Of a stretch of DNA of 64,000 nucleotides, positions 49,183 to 62,547 are shown in pieces. Source of the DNA: Epiperipatus broadwayi (taxonomy: Eukaryota > Onychophora > Udeonychophora > Euonychophora > Peripatidae); NCBI GenBank assembly GCA_028023455.1, contig JAQFVV010000941.1, forward strand, positions 62,001 through 126,000, given 5' to 3'. The notes under the pieces were generated by a model. It had not been told where the DNA came from and did no database searches. It saw nothing but the letters and a program-made list of their open reading frames with translations. Each line of letters opens with the position of its first letter. Within the stretch, counting starts at the first letter, position 1. The position numbers and the translations under genes were made by a program.

Positions 49183-49742
49183 ATGAAGGTTGGTTATGAT
49201 TTAATAACCATCAACAGAAGAATTAAAACATTTTATGAAAACATAACCAAACCTAGTAAGGACAAAAAACAACGCATATGTCTGCCATATATTCCTAACA
49301 TTGCTAGAAAACTGGTCAAAAAATTGCAAAATGAATTTACAGTAGGTTTTCGAACCCCTCCAAACACCAACAGGATTTTGAACAATTCTAAGGACAAAAT
49401 TGACCTACAATCAACACCACATGTTGTGTACAGGTTGGCATCGGAAGAGCGGACTGCGGTGCAGTATACTATGGTGAGACTCGGGCCACTATAAACAACA
49501 GAGTGGCTCAGCATAAATACTTATATAAAAGAGTATTAAGAACAAACGAAGGCAGCTCAGTATTTGTGGACCACCAGATAGAGGCTAATCATGAATTCGA
49601 ACCTGCAAATGCTAGGATAATTACAACTGAAAGAAATGACATCAAAAGGAAGGTGAAAGAAGCATGGTATATATCAAGAGATTTAAAAGCAATAAACAGG
49701 AGAGACACATGCTTTTCCATTTCAAAGAGATGGACAATATAA
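49183..49742 (+). pseudogene. Penelope-like element (PLE), C-terminal GIY-YIG endonuclease region
   Basis: PLE proteins join a reverse transcriptase to a GIY-YIG endonuclease. The upstream frame shows the typical linker (CLPYIPNIARKLVKKLQNEF, VGFRTPPNTNRIL) and HVVYRL, the GIY side of the motif. The rest lies in a second frame from about 49443: ADCGAVYYGETR (YIG side), NNRVAQHKY, SSVFVDHQIEANHEFEP, and KEAWYI with the expected catalytic Glu, ending at a stop at 49740-49742. The phase difference fits loss of one base near 49441. The RT domain is missing or unrecognisable upstream, so the copy is 5' truncated and frameshifted, though only mildly diverged in protein sequence. Confidence 0.85.
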
Positions 49743-49775
49743 ATAAGCTTGCATAGATTTGCATAAATTACTACG

Positions 49776-49827
49776 TTAAAAGGCTATGAATATGAGTGAA
49801 AGCTCTGAAAGCGCTTAGCCTTAAGAA
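49776..49827 (+). other. hairpin downstream of PLE
   Basis: TTAAAAGGCTA and TAGCCTTAAG face each other across about 30 bases containing GAAAGCTCTGAAAGCGCT. It follows the PLE stop by about 35 bases and may be its 3' untranslated structure. No hammerhead core was found in it. Confidence 0.35.
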
Positions 49828-50149
49828 ATATTAATATAATCGTTGAATTTAATTTCACTATATACGTTAAGCGTATTTAATATTACATTATTATCAATAG
49901 TGAAGAAAAATCGGAAATTATAAATTTTTAGAGGTAAAATCATTTGGTTATTTTTTCTTATAAAAGTAAAAAATAAGCCATAAAGCAAACTTTTAAAATT
50001 TAAATTTATATATATGCAATAATTTGAATAAAAATTTTAAGAAGAAAATATATTTAAATGAAATATAAAAAATAATTACAATTTTCTGATTACAATAATT
50101 AGTATATAAATATTATTTTTATTAAACGCAAGCAGTTAGTAATTAAAGT

Positions 50150-50215
50150 GAAAGGCTGAAACCCTCTCGCATGCGCTTTTAGAATGCTTATATGACAGTC
50201 AATCAGATGTAATGA
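50150..50215 (+). repeat. diverged arm related to the 47.5 kb palindrome
   Basis: GTGAAAGGCTGAAACC, then CGCATGCGC, then ATGACAGTCAATCAGAT match in order the arm motifs of the 47.5 kb palindrome. No second arm follows. Confidence 0.4.
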
Positions 50216-53200
50216 TGTAATAGTTAATATATGTAAATATATACAAATTAAATCGGTGTAATAAAACTCAAATATAAAAAACATGAATTCACTTGACCTT
50301 AATTATTCCAGTAATCTGCCTGTGTCAAACTAAGTTTTGATTTGATACAGTTAATGCTGCTGAAATAATTAATGATTTATGAGTTAGATTATATATATAC
50401 ACTACTCATTTTATAATAAACCATTGGTAATACATATATATATATTGTAATCAAGATTAAAGTGAATATATAACTATCAAACAAAGGTCAATCATTCGAA
50501 ACCATCATAGATTGAAAAGCCAAAATTGTAACCAATGAGGAATGAGCTGAGTAATAAATGAAAAGCAAAAAATGGCAACTCAGGGTTATAATATAAGAAC
50601 ATAGAGGCTATATTAAAATAATAGCTAACAATAGTAATTCAAGAGTGTAGGCTGATAAGAATAATAAACATGGGATAGTTCAAGTGCATATATGCAATAA
50701 AACAATAAGCATTAATAGGACAAATGCAAAAACACAACTAATTAAGAGGAGAATTCTTATACTCTCTCTTTTAAAATCTAATAATTCTTAATATTTGAAG
50801 CAATGACACAAAGGGTTCTGTCACTTTCAAATCTTTTTTCATCAACACATTCTTAAAATATCACCAAATCATGAAATTATCATGATTATTTTTCTACAGT
50901 GAACAGACTTAATGTACCATTTTTCTATTAAATTAACACGTCTTATTTTATTTTTCCTACATAGCTCTTTCTTAAAATGATTTGAGCTTAAATTATACCA
51001 ATTCTTTCTCAAATAATCTTATAAATAAATAAATTTCAGGGATCTTATGATGGATAATCTCATAATAATTAATTTTGTTCTTTTTTTATTTCTTGAAAAC
51101 CTAGCAAGAATGTGATCCTAGTAAAACAATAATATCAGCAAAATACAATCTTACCCTTAAGATAATATCACATTGAACTAAACCATAATAAAATTTATAA
51201 TTAACATTAAACATGAAATTAAAAATAATGATAGTAAACTAGGATGACATTCATAATATCACAAGTAAAAAAGGGATTTTGTGGCTACCCAAGATATCAC
51301 ACCAATAGGTTTGTTAATAATCTTCTATTAAATAAAATCTAAGCAATATCATTATTTTAGTTAATGATGATTAAAATCAAGTGATCTTCCAACTTTATCA
51401 AGAATAAATGAAATTGACTAAAGTAATCATCTTATACTAAATAAGTAAATGATTTTATTATTTTCATTAAATAAAATAAACTTTTTCTTGGTGTTATCTT
51501 AACATCACAAATGCAATTTAAATAAAATGACTTTAATGCCAAATTCTTTATTTTCACACACTCCCATTGTATATAAACAAATATAATTGTGTGGTAAATA
51601 TTAAGAGATTCTGAAAGATGTGGATGATGATAAATACAAATAAACATGAATTAATAATAAAAATAATATTTATGAATATTATTAACATTTAAGTAGACAA
51701 ATATCAAGTTGTTTTATCTTTTATGGTGTACAAAATTATTAAAATAATTTTCCTGAATAAACAAAATAAAATAAAAAATAATATGAAGAAAAATTATATA
51801 TTAAAATTTTAAAATAAAAGCTATAATATACAATGCTTAACAAAACCTTCTATGGTTTCAATAATTTCAGCAAGTTCTCATCTTTAACATCATCTTCCAA
51901 TTATAAAGTCTTTAGGTGAAAATATTCAATACCTTAAGTAAGTATAATCTTACCAATCTTTTGTTGGCAATGAATGCTGAAGAAGATGCATACAATGTTA
52001 CCTAGTCACATATACAATTATAAATTTAATATTAAATATTTTATCAGATTTAACATTTTAAGATGCTAGATAGACACAACTGCAAGACTATATATCAAAA
52101 ACAACACTCAGATAAACCAAGAGTGTGACTGAAGGTAAGGGTGGCATTTTAAAGTACCTTTAAAATATCAAATGCCAGAAAAAGGCATGGTAGTTCACTA
52201 TCCATAGTTTTAGATAAATATACTATTAATAAATCCACATTAAGGGACAAGAAGGCAAAGGCAAAAATAGCTGATGGCATGAACTCAAAAAAGTGTGTAT
52301 ACATGAAGCCAATAATAAATTAGAACTGTGTCACTAGTCAGAAAAAATGAAAATAAACCATCAGAAGAAAAGGGGTTTGCTTAAATAAAGCATTATATGC
52401 TTGATATCATAAAAATGAATAAAATTTACTGTTAAAAATATAATACATAAGGGAGAGTATACTATTATCTCTAAAATACTCACCAAAAGATATAATAAAC
52501 TATAAGAGAGAGGTTATATTGCTATCTCTTTAAACAACAATAACTAAAATGGTTAAAAGAATAAAAGTAACAATATAAAAAATGTGGCATAATAATTACA
52601 CAATAAAAATAGACATTAACTTCTGGATTCTTTCAGCATTTATACACATTCAAAAATAGCTTTAAAAGAAACAAATATAATGCATTTAAAATATTATTCT
52701 AGCAATACTCTGAGAACTTATTATGAAATACCTGTTAAGTCACATAAAATTATACAAAAATGCATAAAAATAAATGCATGGCAGTTGAAATAAATAAATA
52801 TTAAAAGTAATATTTATACTCATTACCAAATAAAAAAGAGAGTCCATCTTAATATTCATATCATTGTGCCAGATAGAGTCAATAAAAGAATTCTTGAATA
52901 TCTGTAGACTTTTTAGGATATTAAAGTAACATTATAAATTACATTAACACACAGAAATTCATAAAAATATGAAAAAATATTTGAAATCACTAACACATAT
53001 ATATTACATAGCCATTCAGACTGGACAAGAAAAATAACAAATGTTTTGCACATTATATATTATAATATATAGTATACACAGCCTTATAATTTATTTTAGA
53101 AACACACATTCTATCATTTACTGACAATTATAATGAAAAACAAGTTTCCGGAAAATGGAGCATGATAAATTAGGAGCAATTTTAAATCAATATTTTTGGA

Positions 53201-56200
53201 GATTAGATCTTAAATTAATATTTTTGAGGATTGAGCATAGCAATAAATTAGATCAAACTTCTTAAAATAAAAATATTGAATAACTTGCAGTCAACATGTT
53301 GAAGGATGTATTTCATTCTTCAAATTTAATGCAAAAAAAATAATAAAATCATCTTTATAATGATATTATTTTTTAATACCCATCATTAAAAACATTAATG
53401 TTTTGCAAATATTAGCAATTAATAAATAAATTTTAATTTTTTAAATAAAGGTGTACTAAATAAAAGTCATTCATAAAGAGTCAAAGTTGAGTTTTATATT
53501 TTATTATGGCATTCAGCCACATAAGTTTTATAAATAAAACAAATGCATAATAAAATCTTTCAATTATTCAATTATTTCATGGCAATAAATATACTAGTTT
53601 TAAAATATAGCATTTATAAAATTCTGTTATCATTCAAAAGACCTTGCAATTCAGATTAAATAATCCTCATTCCATATAAAAATGGAATTATACCAATAGA
53701 GAACATATTTGAAATACAATAAAAATATATAGTTTGCTTTAAATATAACAGCTGCATAAAGTTCATTAAAAAGTAGATTAAAATATATTAGTATCAAATA
53801 TCTTTTTAAAGTTTTTGCATATATCCTAGAAATTATGTTTTTTAAAACTAAGTTTTGACAGAATAAATAAGGTGAAATTAACAAAGTTTTTACAAAGCAG
53901 GGATAATACCTTTGTTTAAATTCTATTATTGCAACAGATTTTTGAGAAAACAATTCCATTTTTGAAACATTCATGGTTGAATTTTCCATAATGCAATTCT
54001 TGTTGAAGTGTTAAAATGTTGATAAGCTTCCAGTTGTAGAATAGCCTGGATAAATATTACTTTTTAACAACACATATTACTAACTTATCAAAATAAAATT
54101 AGTTTCAAAAAATTGCAACTGTAGATGAATATCAATGAGATGAAAATAAGTGTGGAAAATAGATAAGTGTGTGCATGTCTTTTCACATCTAACTTATATA
54201 AGAAATCATGTGATTGCATTTGGTTGACTTGATTGACATGACATAATAACAAAAGTTTAAAATTTTTCTAATATCTGTTGGATAATTCTAAAAATAACTA
54301 TAATTAGGTTAATTCTAGAACTTTCTTAGACAATAACCTAGACATGGAGTCAAACAAATAATTAATTTTAAAAATTCCATTATCTTTTAATAATTTTTAA
54401 CAAGTAATTTAACACTGAAATATGTTATTGTAAATAAAAAATAATACATTCTTTAAACACATTAAAGATTTGCATCATTTAATAAAATAAAATTTATAAA
54501 AATATTATATTAACAATTTTTAAATATTTTTTTTAATTTGTAAGATCCATAATATATTTTTATTATTATATTTTTAAGGTAAAGACATTTAAAATAACTT
54601 TGAGTATTAAGTCCCAACCAGGAAACATTGTAAGAAATGTGGATTAGCTTTCCACATGCACTCCACACCTTACTAGTATTAAATTCTTTATTTAAAATAA
54701 TAACTTAAATATATGAGCTAATTACTAATTATAAAATAAATACTTTTTTAATAAGATAAACTTCTAGAATTCTTTAATTAAAACTAGATTATAAAACCAT
54801 TAATTAAATGATACACATTAATGAAACTTAATTTAAATATCCAAGACCTACTTTAAAGTTTAAACTCATTTTTAAATACTTCTAAAACATTTTAATCTAA
54901 TAAAATGACAATTAAACTAAAATTATTTTAGCTTTATTACTTTAAAAATTAACTTATTGATACTTTAAATCAGTAACAACTCTACGATTAAATGCTTAAA
55001 ATTATGAAAGAGTTATTTATGAAATTTAAATATTACGAAATTACACTTATAAAACAATGTTTAAGCTATTAGCATCTTATAATATTTATGCTGAAATGAT
55101 TAATCAGTTACATAAACACTCATTATTTAACAATAAAGTTTATTTACTGGAAAATTAAATTGTTAATTTTTTTTTATTAATATATTATCACAAAACTTAC
55201 ATTAAGAGTTAACACAAAAGTTGAGCATCACAATACACACATACATATATATATATATAGTAATGAAAATTTAAATAATACACATATAGCAGCCATCAAA
55301 CCATATATAAGAAACAAAATCAAATAGCAGAAATATATATAAACTATGTCTGTGGGTTTGCAGCAGTTGTCTGCAACTATTCATATAGTAAGTCCAATAC
55401 TAGTTATCTAACTCAATTTTATTTTTATGGAGACAATAATTGTTTTATACAATTAGTCATACCTTAAATTAAGTGTTAATTGTATTAAATAAACACTGTT
55501 TTCCTAAGGCCAAAGTATAATGTAGACAATGATGTCACATCTATTATTAACACATTCAAAGTATTTCATCATGAAATTAAAGAAATAAAAATTTAACAAT
55601 GAAAGAATATTTAAGAACAATAGGAAATAATAATAAATCAAACATGAATTGATGAATTACAAAATGATTTTATAAAGAGATAAATATTATTTTATAAAAA
55701 AGAAAAATTATAATCTGGTTTACTAATATCAGTAATATTAAATTAAATTTTTAAAATCAAATTAATAAAATGAATACATCTAATGGAAAGCAAGAAGACA
55801 TAATTATTTTTAAATATGATATTCTGAAGTTATATATATAAAACAATTAAAAAATAAAATGAATAATAATCAATTTGTGTATGATTCAATAAGATTCTAT
55901 AAAACTTTTTCTCTTGTATTTTATTTAAGTTGGGGGTTAACTTACTTGCAGTTATTTAGAACTTAAAATCATTTATTGAACTCTTTGTCAATAAGCTTCT
56001 TCAGATAATTTGCATTACTAGCTTGTGATTTAAATGTAATTTTAATTTTTCAATTAGTTATGAAGTGTAAAGTTTTGAAGTAATTTTTATAGATATTTTT
56101 TTATTTATGATAATGATGTAAAAAATTGATAGCTCTTAGTTGGCAATAAAATATGTTATTCAAATTTGTATTCAAGATCTAAATAGATGTGTTTTTGACA

Positions 56201-56630
56201 GCTTGTACTGAGCAATTATAGGATTAATAGCAAAATAATTATTAAAAACATTCTTTTAATCGATTGCATCTTAAAAACTACATACAATACCAGTAGCAGT
56301 AACTATTAACTCTAAATATAAATCTTGTCTAGTTGCTAATCTCCTTTGTATTTAATTATTTTTTCATTTCTTATTCACAGGCTTTTACTATCAACTGAAA
56401 TTTTAAGGTTGTATAAAAGTATTTATAAAACTTATGTTTTTTTAAATAATGAATAATAAACACAAAATATCCACATAAACACATGTATTTATTAAACTTG
56501 TTCATAGATAAAGTTAATCTTGCAAATGACTGTTTTTTAAATTAATATTAGAAATTTTAGTTTTTACAAATATACATTCAAAATAAAATACAGATAACTT
56601 ATTAATTTTAAAATTATATATATATATATT
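50216..56630. other. anonymous A+T-rich sequence
   Basis: More than 6 kb with no gene or repeat family recognised. Short TA tracts occur, for example at about 50433-50446 and 55243-55259. Open frames of 61-112 codons (for example 53651-53989, minus) have chance-like composition. Confidence 0.5.
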
Positions 56631-57030
56631 AATAATTCAAATGAATTTATTTAACACAGTATTCAAAATTAAATAATATATTCTTTACCAGAAGCACTTT
56701 CAATTGTTTCCTGACAATCTTTATCAACCGTTAATACAAATGTACAGAAAATAAAAACTTGCATTACCCATCATTCAATCCATTCAAATTTCCCACAATT
56801 CTGTTGTTTTTATATTAGCTGATTGTCAATTCATTAAACCACCTTTATTCCTAGATATCATCATTGCCTCCTTAATTTTACATTTTTCATTACATCTTTC
56901 AATTTGAATAATTTTCTGTACATTTCTATTAACGGTTGATAAAGATTGTCAGTGAAACAATTGAAAGTACTTCTGGTAAAGAATATATTTAATTTTGAAT
57001 ACTGTGTTAAATAAATTCATTTGAATTATT
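56631..57030. mobile_element. palindromic element with about 120-bp inverted arms
   Basis: Left arm 56631-56752 and right arm 56911-57030 are inverted repeats with a few substitutions and small indels. They share AATAATTCAAATGAATTTAT at the outer ends and CTTTATCAACCGTTAATA further in. The 158-bp centre is C/T-rich and non-coding. Target-site duplications are not clear. Confidence 0.8.
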
Positions 57031-60000
57031 ATTATATGATTTAAAAATACAGACATTTAATGGTTATATATATATAGTGATCTTATGGTTGGACTTGATA
57101 TTTCTCCAATCCTATTTAAATAGTCATTTAGTTGAAATTTTAAATTTTGATTAATATAAATTTTGGTTATTAAAATCTATGGATTAATATCAGTGGTGTG
57201 GTCTCATGATTGTTAGATTAGGGAATAAAAATAGATAAATTAAATAAATAGATCTCTTGAGAATGGTAAAGAATTGAGCTGTTCAACATATGTGTTAGCC
57301 CTCTGTCAGATTGTGTGTGAGACTTTTTACATATGATCTGTCAGATAAATTAATTTCAATATTGTTAATATAATAATTTATTAATATTATTATATTAAAA
57401 CAGAAAAATATTTAGTATTTTATTATTAAACAATAGTTGTCAATAGACTTAAAATTATAATTATTTTAAATTAAATATTATAATTAATTATTAAATATAT
57501 TTTATTACAGTCTAATTTAATGTTGAGCAGTTTAATTAGATGTCATTTGTATTTGCTGATGGAGAGTTTTTAATTTTATGTAAATGTATTCACTTACAAT
57601 AATTTAATTGATTTATTATTTTTACAGTCAGCCCCTTGGCCAAAAGTTAATAAATAGGCCTGCACAGATCTTATTAGAGGGTAGAAGAAAAATAGTAGAG
57701 CTCTCAGTAGAGCCATTTCTCTCTAGATATCTCTCCAATAATTGATTTGTCATCACAGAGAAGAAAGAATATTTTTTATTACCAGGAAACAAATACAAAT
57801 TATTCGTTATTCTTAACCTGTAAACAAGGGAGTAAAATTTTATTTGACCTGCACCCATGGAAGGACACACCATGACTGTCAACTGATAATTAGTAAAATG
57901 GTTCACTGTAAAACTACAAGATATACAGAGGAAAAGCCTGCCATTGTTGAATTCAAGTTTAAGCTAGTCCAGAAATTCATAAGCTTAAAATTTCATTATT
58001 TATCTTACAAAATGTTTTATTTATAATAGTTACAAAATTAATTACAAATATTGCCATAATGGATTCAGAATGATAAGAGAAAAGGAAAAGAAAAAACATT
58101 TTAGATTTCATTTGTAAAATAAGTTTAAAAAATTAACTATGATAATAGATATTCATTTTCTATTATTGCTAACTAAATTTATGATACACTCATGACATGC
58201 TTTTATTAAAATGAAATATTACTTTAAACTAAACCCAGATGTCACTAATTTTCCTCATGTTATATAAAGGTACAAAGTACATGGGAAAGTAATTAAAATT
58301 ATCTTGTTGCATTTAATTTATTAGCAACAATAGCCTATACCTGCTTAATTTAAGAAGTATGAATAAATACATTTAAAATACTAAAATTGTTAAAGTATTT
58401 TAGTAAAATTCTGACACAAAAAATATTTTTATAATCTTAAATTCATGTTGATATAAAACTAGATTTGATCTTAGAAAATCTTGCCTGACAAGGGGAAGTG
58501 ACATGTTCCTTAAATGAAGCAAGAGTATTTTGCTAATATTATTTTAGATTTCAACTTAACTTCCAATGGATAAGTTATCATGCTGGTAATATTTTAAATA
58601 TTAAACATATAATATAATATTTTATGAATAGTTCACTCATACTATAAAAGTATTATGCATAATTATAACCAAAATCAATGGTCATTTTCAATGTTTATTC
58701 TCTTTTATTTCAAAGTATTAAAAGTTTTAAGAGAAGAGACTACAATCATTTAACGATCTAACAATTCCTTAAAATTACTAATTAGATTAATAAATATGTA
58801 AGGAATGTACCCATGATGTATGATCCTAGTAAATGTGTGTTAGAAGGAATCTTTACAAATATATATGAAGATAATAAAAGTTATTATGGTACCATGTAGA
58901 GGATAAATTTTATGATAATTGTATATTGAAAGTTTGAGCACTGTAGTTGGTATTTTTCTATAATCTGCTTAATGTATACACAGAGAAAAAAAAGTTAATT
59001 GATTGCAATATTAAAGCATGTACAAGATATTTTGATAAAAATTTCTACAAAATGTTTTTGAATGGATTAAGATGAATTGAAAAGAGTCATTAACTTTTTA
59101 CTATCAAGATAACTAAAATATACTTTTAATTACTGTGTTTTTTGTCTCTGACTATAAAAAGCTTGAAAAAAAATTCTGGGGAAAGTTTTATAAGTTTACA
59201 GATTCCTGACAACATGATGACTATGAAGTTATAACTGAAGGCAAGAGACAATAGATCCAGTTGCTGCTACTAATCCAACAATGATAGAGTTTGGATTTAC
59301 ATGGAAACTTTTATGTGGTTCATAGTCCATATATATGTGTAAATTAGATGATGTAGAGAGTGAAGGGAGGTCACTACAGGCTAACAATTACTGGATTATA
59401 TCTTTCCCAAGGATAACAATAAGATAGTCTATGGTTTTAGAAGGGATCAGCTTACCAACAGATTATCATGCTGTATACAGTTTTATTAATATGAAAAAAA
59501 GCACAAACATTATAGATATCAGCTGGTTTTTAAGTAAATATTTTTGACTAAATTATTTAGCTAAAACTAGAATAATAAAAGAAAATAATAATTGATCATT
59601 TCCAGTTTTATTTATTAAAACTAAAACTCAAACACATTCTTTTGTGAAAATGATGATTGTTAAAATCTCTAATTTAAAAATAAAAGAAGTAAATAGTTTT
59701 TGTTTGAATTACAAGTCTAAAAGCAAAGGATTGATTCATAAAAGATTTTATTTTGAAAAAAAAAGTAAACTCTTTCTAGATTAGAGAACAAGAGCTTCTG
59801 GAGTATTTATAAAGACATTTACAATTAATTATGAGTAATCTGTTAAAAAAGAAAACTTTTTGAAGGACCAACCATCAAAGAAATAATATTACTTTTTTTT
59901 AAAAAAGTAAAAAAAAATCTTTTTTACCATTAGAAATAATTAATTAATAACTTTAATTTATACTATCTATATATTTTTTATATACACACATACAGGTGCA

Positions 60001-60034
60001 TTTATGTATTATTAAAAATTAAGTGAATCTTTTA
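57031..60034. other. anonymous A+T-rich sequence with one weak coding-like spot
   Basis: Between about 57628 and 57906 a 92-codon minus-strand frame has mixed residue use (VCPSMGAGQIKFYSLVYRL; SNKICAGLFINFWPRG), but no family is recognised. Otherwise nothing is seen. Confidence 0.4.
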
Positions 60035-60039
60035 TATAA

Positions 60040-60390
60040 GTCTATGACAATTTGATTATGTTAATTTTAGTTTATACAACATGTCTGTGCTTATGTAGAT
60101 GAGTGTCATGTAGACACATATATGTCAAAATTAATCATACTTCATGAATTATTAAAATGAATTACTGAATTTTATTCATAGTTTATCACAATTCTGATAT
60201 GTAATTTTAGTTTATACAGCACATCTGTGCTTATGTAGATGAGGATCATGTAGACACATATATACATTAAAATATATCAATATGAATTATAAAAATGAAT
60301 TTCATTTATAGGTTTATGGCAATTCAAATATGTTCATAAATTTTTATACCACACATTTATGTTTAGGTGTTTTATGTAAACCTATTATAA
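60040..60390. repeat. tandem repeat, about 130-bp period, three copies
   Basis: AATTTTAGTTTATACA, CTGTGCTTATGTAGATGAG and CATGTAGACACATATAT recur at about 60063 and 60205 with high similarity. A third, diverged copy is near 60330 (TTTATACCACACATTTATG). Confidence 0.75.
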
Positions 60391-61412
60391 GACATATTTT
60401 TAAATCACAATCAAAATCAGAATGCTGAATTTATATTTATAGCATACTCAGAAGACCTTAGTTTCATTCTAATTGTCATTAATAACTTTGTATTTCATTG
60501 TTTAAGTTATTACAGTAAATTTATTTAATCATAAAATATAAACTATTATATATTGCCTTATATCTTTTGAACATAGTAACAATTATAGAGCTTTTTCTCA
60601 CTGACCTGAATTCATGTACAATGGTCTGTTATATAAAAGGGGTTTATGTTTGGTGTTATGGACTTCCAGTTGATGATGATTTCATTACTTCTCAAATCCT
60701 GGTTGACACAAAGAAGATATCCTTTAAAGTCCATGCACTACATTTCATTTTAATTATTTATTTAGAAATTAAGTTTATAGTTGGCCAGTACATTAATGGT
60801 ACCTAGTGACCAGAGAATTGATGATGATCATCATGTTTTAGTATCCCAGCTTTATTATTCTGATGGATTAGCACTTAAGTTTGTGCATCCAAATTATTGT
60901 TTAAATAATCTGCCCCAAGCTGGCAAGAACTAAATAATTATTCTGGTCTATAATAGACCAATTTCAAATTTTGTCATGAGATTGACTGCTGATTTATTTC
61001 TACTGTTGATCATTCATGACGATGAATGATTATTACTTTTGTATAATGCTGATCTCTCATGCTAGTTATATTCACTATAACATATCTCATCCTCATTACT
61101 CATCATTTTAATTATATTTAATTTTATATTTTGTTTATTTGGGGATGATGATGGTTTCCATTCTCATAATTCACCCCATGTTTACACCAAGCTTTGTGTT
61201 ATACTATATATACTATATATATATAATAGTTCTGAAGAAGATTTGCTGATCAATTGAAACTGTTAGATTGGTTAAATTAAATAAAATAGACATTATTACT
61301 GTATTAAAAAAGGATTTATTTAATTATTTAAAGAATACTATAATATTTCTTGGGTAAAAGACAATAAACATACTATACTGATGAGTGCATTTTAGTTAGA
61401 AGGTTATACATA
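60391..61412. other. anonymous A+T-rich sequence
   Basis: No gene recognised. A 79-codon frame at 60567-60806 (start codon not ATG) has no domain that I know. Confidence 0.45.
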
Positions 61413-61570
61413 CTAATGAACCATATGAATAATCACACAATAATAACTACTATGATAAAAATGGATGGGATGAACATTAAAGATTTGCTCTGCATAGTTT
61501 CTTTAAGGCTTCAATAAAAAATCAAAAAAATCTTTAAGGTAGATGCAAACTTCTTTCTATAGTAGATTGT
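61413..61570 (-). pseudogene. RTE LINE 5'-leader fragment
   Basis: CATATGAATAATCACACAAT, TAATAACTACTATGATAAAA and CTTTCTATAG, in that order, match the 5' leader of the 44.13-44.27 kb copy. No coding part is present. Confidence 0.5.
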
Positions 61571-62183
61571 ATATAAAGTTACATATTTTTTGTTATATGA
61601 TGTGAAAAAATCTTCTTGCTATGTAAAAGCAATAGCTTTCTTTTTCTTCAGCTCAATATGTATAAACTGTTTTAAAGTTTTTAATTGGATATAAATTCTT
61701 CTAATGTTTTTATTTTTTGATCATCAGTAGCTTCTAATATTCAATTACTTTAATTAAAACTAATACCCCACTAAAACTTTTTGCTATTAAAATTTTTACT
61801 TTCAAATATTCTAAATGGAATCCTTCCATTAAAATATTGTATTTTCAGTCAAAGGATTATCATGAAAATCAATTGTACATTTAAAGTTACAGCAAAATAA
61901 TGTCTTTTCATCTCTTATATTTTCAAACTAAAATTATTTTCAGATTTAAAATCACCATGTTACTGATCACAAATTCTGTTTAATACTTTAATTGCATGAA
62001 AAAATAAAATTAATTATTTTAAAAATGTTTATACTTCACTGCATTGAATCATTTCTTTAAAGAAATGAGAGTCTATGGAATACATTTAATCCTTATACAA
62101 CATAATACACCATTTTACATTAATCTTTATTTAATATAACATTTATGAAAATTTTATGATGAGAAAAAATGTATCACATAGTG
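61571..62183. other. anonymous A+T-rich sequence
   Basis: Nothing recognised. Confidence 0.5.
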
Positions 62184-62192
62184 ATTGTTCAA

Positions 62193-62538
62193 ACCCCTAA
62201 AACATCACATAATCAACATTTCCTATGCTTACACAAGCTCAAACTCTCCATGCGGTAATTCCACTCAGTGCAAGTCTTATAAATCACTGGATGCAAGAAG
62301 ATTTGTACATAAAATCCTTATCTAGTATCTGATGTGAGAGCACTGCACCTAGATCTTGGATCCAGTGCTCTCTGATCAAAGGCTCCTCACTGGTTTAAGC
62401 CACAAACTAAAAAGTAATCTGAGGATATTGGATGAATAGGCACTAGATAGGGATTTTATGACCAAACCTTATTGCACTCATTGATTGCTAAGGTTTGCAC
62501 TGGGTGACACTAATGAAGGGTTTTCTGCTGTTTAAATA
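62193..62538 (+). mobile_element. family B element, decayed ribozyme, 9-bp target duplication
   Basis: The sense strand begins CCCCTAAAACATCACATAAT and ends TCTGCTGTTTAAATA, matching the ends of the 23.6 kb element in the opposite orientation. ATTGTTCAA at 62184-62192 and 62539-62547 is a direct repeat. The arms and the framing ATAAAATCCTTATCTAG and CTAGATAGGGATTTTAT strings are kept. Only one full ribozyme unit is present. Confidence 0.75.
62364..62444 (+). ncRNA. decayed hammerhead ribozyme (family B)
   Basis: Both stem I strands are recognisable (AGTGC, CTCCTCA; GAGGATATTGGAT, GGCACT), but the core is CTGGTTTA in place of CTGATGA, GAAA is lost, and the GTC site reads ATC. It is inactive. 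Confidence 0.6.
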
Positions 62539-62547
62539 ATTGTTCAA

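Noticed and set aside
49175-49210. CTGATGAAGG just upstream of the PLE as a hammerhead
   Set aside because: No GAAA or stem III follows, and the sequence reads as the start of the PLE-side frame.
49233-49514. 93-codon minus-strand open frame
   Set aside because: Antisense shadow of the PLE GIY-YIG region.
61228-61300. CTGAAGAAGATTTGCTGATC followed by GAAACTGTTAG as a ribozyme or PLE terminus
   Set aside because: The core is CTGATCA with only three bases before GAAA, so no stem II is possible. Resemblance to PLE ends is too short to call.
61371-61410. CTGATGAGTGC at 61380 as another hammerhead core
   Set aside because: No stem II hairpin closes it, no GAAA box follows at the right distance, and stem I does not pair.
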